Origin: Stropharia rugosoannulata
Taxonomy: Eukaryota; Basidiomycota; Agaricomycetes; Agaricales; Strophariaceae
NCBI GenBank assembly: GCA_028532985.1
Contig: JANCIK010000001.1
Coordinates: 4,960,001 to 5,024,000 of the forward strand
Length of the DNA stretch: 64,000 nt
Reading direction: 5' to 3'
Shown piece by piece: positions 57,276 to 64,000 of this stretch. Below the pieces are notes generated by a model. The model made no database searches. It worked only from the letters and a program-made list of their open reading frames with translations, and was not told the origin of the DNA. Made by a program: the position numbers and the translations under genes. Position 1 is the stretch's first letter; each line of letters opens with the position of its first letter.

Positions 57276-57363
57276 TGTCGATAACTGGATTCGAACCAAT
57301 GTCTCTTCGGATTTAGAAATACACAGCCACAACGAAGTGATCTAACCCCTAATCGATATCGAC
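57276..57363 (-). tRNA. tRNA-His (GTG) with a 16-nt intron
   Basis: Acceptor stem GTCGATA pairs perfectly with TATCGAC, followed by discriminator A as expected for eukaryotic tRNA-His. The D arm is GATT-AGGGGTTA-GATC, the anticodon stem CTTCG/CGAAG, and the T arm ATTGG-TTCGAAT-CCAGT. The anticodon loop reads TT GTG G, then an intron (57326-57311), then C. An intron one base 3' of the anticodon is the usual eukaryotic position. T-rich DNA follows the 3' end. A-box match is imperfect, the B box (GGTTCGAATCC) exact. Confidence 0.88.
57311..57326 (-). other. tRNA-His intron
   Basis: Sixteen bases between anticodon-loop positions 37 and 38; removal restores a 7-nt loop. Confidence 0.8.
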
Positions 57364-57815
57364 TTGCACTTTAACAGTTTATACACATTGACGTGCCGCG
57401 GTCTAAATATCTTGCTTCTCAGATACTTACCCGACTCGCCTACACATGTGTAACCCTAAAGTAACCCCTTTACGTCCCCTTTTTTCTGATACGGTATACA
57501 CCCGAAGAAGTCAGGTCCGCTAGATATTGGATCAGTCATGTCACCAAGTCCCGTCTGCTATATGTTTTGGGTGGCCCAACCATTCTAGAAAAACCCATAA
57601 GCGCCTATGTTCTTAATCGGGTAGTTGTATATCGCCTGGTTGGATAAGACTGTCTGTCCTGCTTTGCACATCAACAAGTCTAGGAAAATTCAGAATGGCA
57701 CTGGCGCAGGGGAGATATAAAGGTTAGCAAGGTTTCATGAGGGTTATCATTTCATTCCTTTCGTTTATGTATAATCTCCTATTCTCATCCAACCGAGACT
57801 TGACCTAACTGTTAT
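57364..57815. other. Intergenic, upstream of the MGSNAS gene
   Basis: No gene seen. A gagatataaagg word at 57711-57722 about 95 bases before the ATG is a plausible TATA element. Confidence 0.45.
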
Positions 57816-59823
57816 ATGGGATCCAATGCTTCAAGCATCTCTCGAGGAAAGACAGAGTCTGACCCCATGGTATTCATATCTCCTCTAATTAGCTCCGCCA
57901 AAGCTTCTCCTGTCCCCGAGACGGACGTATCCAGTGCGTCTCCTGCCGTTTCCAGGTCAGACTCTGCGGGGCGGCGCAGGCGGATGGAGCGTTGCACCGC
58001 CAATATCAGCAATGCTTCCGCACATACAAAAGACCTTCTCAATCAAGTTTCCGACTATGGGTCTGGGACCATAGAACGTATCCAGGTAATAGTATCAGAC
58101 CGGGGTCGGAATATATTATACTCACGATATATTTTGTAGAAGGGCGCTACAACTTCTATGGACAGGCATGGAGGCGCCTCAGCACATGAGCTCGCTGCGC
58201 TTCCGTTAATGGAGCATATCTGGTTCACAGTTGCGATGAATGGATTTGAAGCGATTTCGTGGCCTTCAGATTCGGTGCGCATACTCCTAGTCAATTTGAC
58301 GCTGATATCTTACCATAACGCAGGAAGGTAATGAGTCGTTCTTCACCTGTGAAGAGAGTATGTCCTGTAGCAGCCTAGGCACTTTCCATACGTCCATGGA
58401 AGACATGTCCCCTGGGCCGCCCAGGCGCAATCCCCTGTTACACCCCTCCCACCCTATCGCCCCTCCCCCAGTGCCTCCGACACTGCTGTCCTTGTGCAAT
58501 GTTATGCCGAGGTCAAAGCTCTCGGAGGTCCTCCTACCCGCGCACCCGCGGTCCCCGGTCCTCCCTTTACCAGCGGAGCAGCTGCCACTGATGCAGTGCT
58601 CCCTGGTCCCCCCGCTCGCCTCCTTGTCCTCGTCGTCCCTCCGCTCCTTGTCCTCCGCATCATCATTCCGCTCCCTGTCCTCCGCGTGCGCGGTAAGCCC
58701 GGGGTCCATATCCAGTGAAGACGCACCGTGTGACGAGGAAAACGTACAGACGATGACGCGGTTGGAGATCGCGATCTCGCGCACGGGGATGCGCCTACAG
58801 CAGGCCGTACGCGAGCATGAGCGCCGGGAGCGCCAGAACGACAGCCTCCTGTGCTCACCGACCGCGCAGGCGGCCCCGGAAGATGGATTGTCTGCGGGGA
58901 GTTTTGGACTTGGACTGGTGCTGCAGTCCCCCACGTCCACTACGTTATCGTCGTTCACCGTGTGGGACGCTGACGCGGTGGAGGAGAGCGAGTTTGGGTA
59001 TGAGGTGCCCGGCCTCGACGCTGGCGCTGGCGCTGGGCTTGAACAGCCTCTGCTCGGTTTGGGGCTTGCTGATTTTGCTCAGAGTACGCTCGAGTCGTCG
59101 GGCTCGATCTCGAGATTGGTCGGCCCGCATACGGGCCAAAGTGATACTGTAGGTGAGTGATGATGCTTTTTTTTTTTTTTTTTTTAAAAAAAATCTTTAA
59201 AAACAAGTTTGTGATTACGTGCTGCCACAGATTACAGTAATACGCCAGGTGCAGCTGCCTTTGGATACGTCGAGCACGCTGGGATCGAGCCTTCGGGTGT
59301 TCTTCCAGATGTTCCGTGTCTCGCGCCGCGTACGTTCGAGCCTGGTATGTAGGCCCTTACGTGCTTTTGAATGGATAGTTCAATGTTTTATTATAGGGGT
59401 CGAAAACTGGCTGTTGTCAATCACGGAGCTCGAGCCTCTGCCACCCTTGGACGACGAGCTGGAAGAGAGCACGTCGCCGGGTAAGTAGTATATTTGCAAT
59501 ATATATAAATATGACGTTGATTACTTGCAGTAGCGAAATTAACGGATTTAGTCCCGCCTAAGCCCATCGAGCCACTGGGCGTTCTCCCTGTTTCGCTCTC
59601 CCCTGGGACAGAGACAAAGGAGATTATTGAATCGCTCCGCGCTCGTCCCGGCGCTGGCGCGTCCGCCGTCGCAGGTGCTGTTTTGTTCAGGGGGGTGCGT
59701 TTGGGAGGCGTGGATAGGGATGCTGTAGTTCATGGGGTGTCCCGCCGCGTGGCGCCATTTGTGCCCAAGCCGACCCCGCTCCGCCAGTCGCACGTCCCGG
59801 TCCAGAACGTCGAAAATTGTTAA
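57816..59823 (+). CDS. Unknown protein with N-myristoylation motif
   Basis: Not recognised. Six exons keep one open frame: 57816-58085, 58140-58274, 58324-59152, 59231-59344, 59397-59480 and 59531-59823, 574 residues. It begins MGSNAS, matching the N-myristoylation pattern MGxxxS/T. Residues about 90-135 contain a HIWFTVAMNGFEAISW stretch that could be a folded core. A proline-rich segment follows (PGPPRRNPLLHPSHP...), then a likely coiled coil (ISRTGMRLQQAVREHERRE). The C-terminal third alternates acidic (ELEPLPPLDDELEES) and Pro/Val-rich segments. No signal peptide or membrane span, so any membrane binding would be through the lipid. Intron 3 contains a 20-base T run. It is the upstream neighbour of the G-alpha gene in the same direction, 1.3 kb away. 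Confidence 0.6.
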
Positions 59824-61147
59824 CCGCGAGGAGCCTCGCTCATTCTCTGCTCTCCAAGCCGCTCTTTTTGTTGGTTCGTTTTTCAGGCCTGTTGTTTTTA
59901 TATCTTATTCCATGCGTCCGCTTCCTCACCGGCTCTTACGGTGTTGCCTTGCCCTCAGCCTTGGGTACCACTTCTTATTCTTTGTATGTAATCACGGACT
60001 GAATGTGGAAAAATTGATCTTCTCGCTTTGAACCTAAAGACGAGGTCGAGAGGTTCCACGAAGCTTCTCCGGACCATAGACCTCAGATTAAAGTGGCTGA
60101 TCGCTGCTCCGTCTCCAATCGCGGTACCGGAGAATGAGAAGGAAAGGGGCCATAACGGTTCCGGTCATTAAGTTGAGTACTTATTTGCAGGGATATTTAT
60201 AGAGAGGAAGGTCAGATGCTGACGCGCACCGGGTATGACGTGCTGCGCAGAGTGTATTTAAGAGTAAGATTGGAAGGCAGAAGTTGTTAGGGGCTTGCCG
60301 GTGGAGTATTTGTGTCGAGAGAGACCGGGACCGAGACATGGTTGACTGAAGGAGCGATGAGGTTGACGTACGGCTTTGGGCGCAAGGCGGAGAATTGTGG
60401 TCATGCCTCGCGATCGATTGGGAAAACAGGAGGACGGGTGGACTTATGAGACTCTCGACGTTGTCCAAATCAATTGGGCTTCAAAAACGCTTGGCTGAAA
60501 GCTTCAGTACACGGATGCAACACATGCGGTGGAAATGATTGATTAATCGACTTTTATAACGGGAGGCACACCCCAGTGTTTTGATTGTGCAGTACTAGTC
60601 CGGCTGGACAGTGCCACTATCTGTCAGCGCACGGGAGCAGTTGATACACACGCACCTAAATACGTGTGGTCGTCGTGGACCGGTGTTGAATATGAGCTAA
60701 ATATACAGTAGACGAAGAATGGGCTGGGTGTCAATGTCAGTGTCATGGCCTAGCGCACTATAGCGCAGTGCAGGCGGGGCTGTCGCAATGTGGCTTTATT
60801 GCGTGTTGAGGCGGGTCGATGTATGAAACGAGCAAGGGTTAATTAAAGATCGCAGGCACCCCGGCGGTTGGTCACCGGCGCGGCGGCAGAGCCGGCATCA
60901 CCGAGAAATAGAAAGCAGTTACCGAAAAAGGACAAAGGCAAGCTTATGTCATCTGCTGTGCCAGGGTGGTTGCTGGTTGGCTGGCTCAGGGCTGGGTGGC
61001 GGCTTGCGGGTGGGGTTGCTACTCTTCTTCACATTATCCCATCACCCAGCCCCGCGCCCCGCTCCCTTCCTCCATCCCTCCCTCCAATCTCTCTCTGCCC
61101 CGCAGAGCACCCACTCCTCCCTCGATTCGAACAACTAGAACCACAAA
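59824..61147. promoter_or_regulatory. Intergenic and promoter region of the G-alpha gene
   Basis: The last 120 bases (61028-61147) are a pyrimidine-rich tract ending in a ccacaaaATGG context, typical of fungal promoters of well-expressed genes. A minus-strand frame at 60468-60181 and a plus-strand frame at 60868-61173 are not supported as genes. Confidence 0.5.
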
Positions 61148-62695
61148 ATGGGCGGCTGTGTCTCCCAACCTGACCGCGCAGGCAAGGAGCGCTCCGACGA
61201 GATCGACCGGGTCCTCGAGGAGGACAACAAGAAGTTTAAACGCGACTGCAAGATCCTGCTCCTAGGTATGTCCCCGCCCCGCCCCGCCTCCTTTCCCCCT
61301 TTCTCCCCATTTGTGCGGGGCTTTATGCCTACAGTCTGCTGACGGTGAATGTATGCGCATACAACAGGCTCGGGCGAGTCAGGAAAGACCACGATCGTGA
61401 AACAGATGAAGATTATCCACCAGGATGGGTTTTCAGAGGCAGAACTGGCAGAGTACCGCCCTGCGATCTACAAGAACGTGCTCGACTCGGCGCACCAGGT
61501 CGTCTCGTATATGAAGAAAATTGGGCTAGAATGTGTCGAATACTCAAATAGGGTGAGTCCACTCTTGTCCATGCGGCCTCGCGCAGTTTGCCCCGCCCCT
61601 CTGCCTTGCGCACCTCCCAATCCCCGACCCCAACCCCATCGTTTTTCCGTGACCCCACAATGCTGACTACCGCCGATACAGCCCCTGGCAGAGAAGATAC
61701 TCGAATATCAGCCCGAGTCAACAGACCCACTTGTGTCACTTCCGCCAGAGATTGCAGAGGCAATTCACCAACTATGGAAAGACCCGATCATTACAAAGAT
61801 CATGGACGAGCACTCGAGCGAATTCTATCTAATGGACTCAGCGCCATAGTGAGTTTGAATGTTCCCTTGCCTCGTACCCTCTGCCCAACTCCTGCCTTCC
61901 CATTTGTCTCCTATTCCGTTGCTGACCATATTTCATCAAGCTTCTTCTCAGAAGTCCTGCGGATAGGTTCACCAGGGTACCTGCCCAACGAGACAGATGT
62001 ACTGCGGGCGCGGCAGAAGAGCGTTGGAATTGCAGAGACGCGGTTTACGATGGGCACCTTATCGTATGTTCCCACCCAGCCGCTATTTCAACTGTGACCG
62101 ACTCACATACATGGCAGAATACATATGTTCGACGTCGGCGGCCAACGGAGTGAGCGGAAAAAGTGGATCCACTGCTTCGAGAGCGTGACAAGTATAATCT
62201 TCTGTACCGCGTTGAGCGAATACGATCAAGTGCTGCTGGAGGAGAAAACCCAAGTAAGCTCAACATGTCACCTTCCCATGGCAGTGCTCTAACTAGACCA
62301 CCAGAACCGGATGCTCGAGTCGCTCGTTCTCTTCGAGTCCGTGATCAACTCGCGCTGGTTCCTACGGACGTCAATAATACTCTTCTTGAATAAAATCGAC
62401 GTCTTCAAGAATAAATTGCCGAAGGTGCCCCTGGAGCGCTACTTCCCCGAATACACGGGTGGATCGGATATTAACAAGGCGGCCAAATATATTTTGTGGA
62501 AGTTTATGCAGGCGAATAGGGCGCGACTGAGTGTCTATCCCCAGTAAGTCTTATCGCTTATGCTTTTGGGTCGGTTCCGTACTAATATTCCACAGTCTGA
62601 CACAAGCGACGGACACGACGAATATAAGGCTCGTGTTTGCCGCTGTGAAAGAAACGATACTGCAGAATGCGCTCAAGGACTCGGGGATCCTGTAG
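61148..62695 (+). CDS. Heterotrimeric G-protein alpha subunit
   Basis: Seven exons, 61148-61265, 61368-61552, 61682-61848, 61941-62063, 62118-62253, 62305-62543 and 62596-62695, give 355 residues, the normal length. It binds and hydrolyses GTP and relays signals from seven-helix receptors at the plasma membrane, often pheromone or nutrient signals in fungi. MGGCVS carries the myristoylation Gly2 and palmitoylation Cys4. G1 is GSGESGKT (residues about 40-47), switch I is [11 protein letters not shown]3 is [12 protein letters not shown] with the catalytic Gln, G4 is NKID and G5 is TQATDT. The usual switch-I Thr that contacts magnesium is Ser here, followed by Val. The end DSGIL lacks the Cys modified by pertussis toxin. 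Exon joins are in frame throughout. Subfamily is not certain. Confidence 0.95.
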
Positions 62696-63801
62696 GCAGT
62701 ACATGGATTTCTTCCCCTTCTCTCCATTTCTCGACTCGACCTTTGCATGCGTCTTTATTCGCTCGACCCCACCCTCGATTTGTGCGCCACTCCGCTCCTT
62801 TGCTTTGATTAACATTATGCCGCCTCCGCCGCTTTCTTCCTCTCACGTTTCTGCTACCTACTCTATGCTACGACCTACATGAAAAGCTCACCCACACTCG
62901 CACACCTCCGACGTTATCCCTCCCTATTTGCGCCCCGTATCACGCACCGTAGACATTCACTCCTCGCATTTGCTATCCACTTCCATATTGGCCGCTCATA
63001 GATGCTCTGCCTGTACCGCTCATTTATTTCCGCCTCTCTGGCACTTCTCTCATGTGTAGTGCACTGCCAACGCATCACTTACCGCCGCCGCCCACTACGT
63101 GGACGTCCCTTCCTCCGCTTTTTCCCCTTCCATAACTACCGACTGCTTTCACGCTATCACCCTCTACTTCCACGACATGCTCTCCTGATCCACCCCCGCC
63201 TCAACTCGACACAGCCCGATTGTCGTTGTTGCTCGCGACGATGATCGAAGTGGAATTAATCCGCCGCCGCCAACACCGCGTTGAGGATGGCCCTTCATTC
63301 CCACTCAGGCTCTGAAACTACCGTTTGGCAGATCACATCAACACTACACATAGCCGTCGCATCATATCACAACACCATCATCATACATACGTACCTCATT
63401 GGCCTGGATTCGTGCGAGACGTCGCAGGATGGACGTCGCCTGCTTGCTTCCCTTTCCCATCGCCTTTTCTATTCCTGCTTGCGTTCCCAGCTGCGTACTA
63501 GACCGCCCAGCTCCACATGGTCCCCGACTGCGACGGCCGACGGTTTCGCTGAATGCCGCCCGCCCCCCGGCCGGAAGGTCTAGACTCCTCCGCGTATCGA
63601 CCATATCCCTCTTAGGGATAGCCCGTGCCCACGCTCACCGGCCCCGATCTGGCTTTGCGTCAACCTTCGTGACTCGGTGGTCAACGTGCGTGGGATGCTA
63701 TGCCCCATCATCTTACATTTCGCAGCAGGCTAGGGGAGTGAGGAGTGCGATCCTGCGATTGGCCCCGAGGGGAGAGGGAAGGGACAAACGAACACGCATT
63801 G
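62696..63801. other. 3' region of the G-alpha gene and intergenic DNA
   Basis: Pyrimidine-rich on the plus strand. Several overlapping frames (63002-63244, 63399-63938, 63604-63362) conflict with each other and I accept none. Confidence 0.45.
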
Positions 63802-64000
63802 ATGCCGCTCCTGGATTTGGCACTCGCGACGGCATTCCCATTTTTGTTTTGGGCTACCACCCATCCAGGCATCAAGTCGCTGTTGGACGCGCAATATGCG
63901 ATTGGGTGGATGGTTCTGTTTTGGGTTGGACTGGCTAGCGCTATGCTAAGTGGGTTGTTTTCCTTATACGGGAACCGGTGGCGCATCAGGCCCTTTGCGC
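63802..64000 (+). CDS. N-terminus of a putative membrane protein, cut by the window edge
   Basis: An open frame from the ATG at 63802 runs off the right edge after 66 codons. It reads MPLLDLALATAFPFLFWATT, then a soluble stretch (HPGIKSLLDAQY), a strongly hydrophobic span (AIGWMVLFWVGLASAMLSGL) and GNRWRIRP. An in-frame stop lies at 63739, so the start is plausible. Two membrane spans with basic residues after the second are suggested. Family not recognised; an intron may follow. Confidence 0.45.
   Translation, partial: MPLLDLALATAFPFLFWATTHPGIKSLLDAQYAIGWMVLFWVGLASAMLSGLFSLYGNRWRIRPFA

Noticed and set aside
58287..58958. A 223-residue minus-strand protein opposite the MGSNAS gene
   Set aside because: It is antisense to exon 3 of a gene whose six exons stay in frame; its low-complexity composition mirrors that exon.
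63399..63938. A 179-residue plus-strand protein downstream of G-alpha
   Set aside because: It is Arg/Pro-rich translation of pyrimidine-rich DNA and overlaps the better membrane-protein frame starting at 63802.

Overview
The window is fungal nuclear DNA, most likely from a mushroom-forming basidiomycete (Agaricomycetes). The evidence is many short GT-AG introns (about 45-75 bp) with CTRAY-type branch sites, a fungal G-protein alpha gene with six introns, and families known from that class: a BTB/POZ protein, a HET-like remnant, a Zn2Cys6-like protein and a polytopic membrane family with an IFACTW..HPN motif. I cannot name the species.

Layout. About 0-40 kb is a duplicated, transposon-rich region. 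One segment carrying the membrane-protein gene occurs three times (genes at 1.0-2.6, 11.7-13.3 and 35.1-36.8 kb). It is followed by GC-rich, strand-asymmetric repeat DNA (7-10.4, 15.7-19.6, 27.6-30.2 and 39.4-40.2 kb). Into this landed two copies of a hAT-like non-autonomous element built on TGCACGGAC arrays (5.3-7.0 and 30.2-31.9 kb) and several TA-flanked inverted-repeat elements (3.7-4.5, 20.4-21.9 and 24.5-25.3 kb). Interspersed are copies of an unrecognised multi-exon gene family whose products begin MSYNQ (22.5-24.1, 32.2-33.6 and 47.6-49.2 kb, plus fragments at 34.7 and 44.8 kb), and of a small BED-finger-like gene (26.2 kb, with decayed copies at 45.9-46.9 kb).

At 40.2-43.0 kb sits a young LTR element with 344-bp LTRs that encodes only a Gag-like protein. 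From 43.6 kb the density of single genes rises: a BTB protein (43.6 kb) and its deleted pseudogene (49.8 kb), a small secreted His/Ala-rich protein (51.7 kb), a HET-like remnant (53.8 kb), a Zn2Cys6-like nuclear protein (55.1 kb), an intron-containing tRNA-His (57.3 kb), an unknown protein with an N-myristoylation motif (57.8 kb), a G-alpha gene (61.1 kb), and the start of a membrane protein that runs off the right edge (63.8 kb).

No operon or gene cluster with one shared pathway is visible. The most unusual material is the MSYNQ family: at least two complete copies with fully open spliced frames, a shared promoter block, a GC-AG intron kept in all five copies, and gain or loss of an internal repeat exon. 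The hAT-like insertion also has a matching empty site in a paralogous segment of the same window. All gene models were spliced by eye from frame and splice-site logic; no similarity search or RNA evidence was available.
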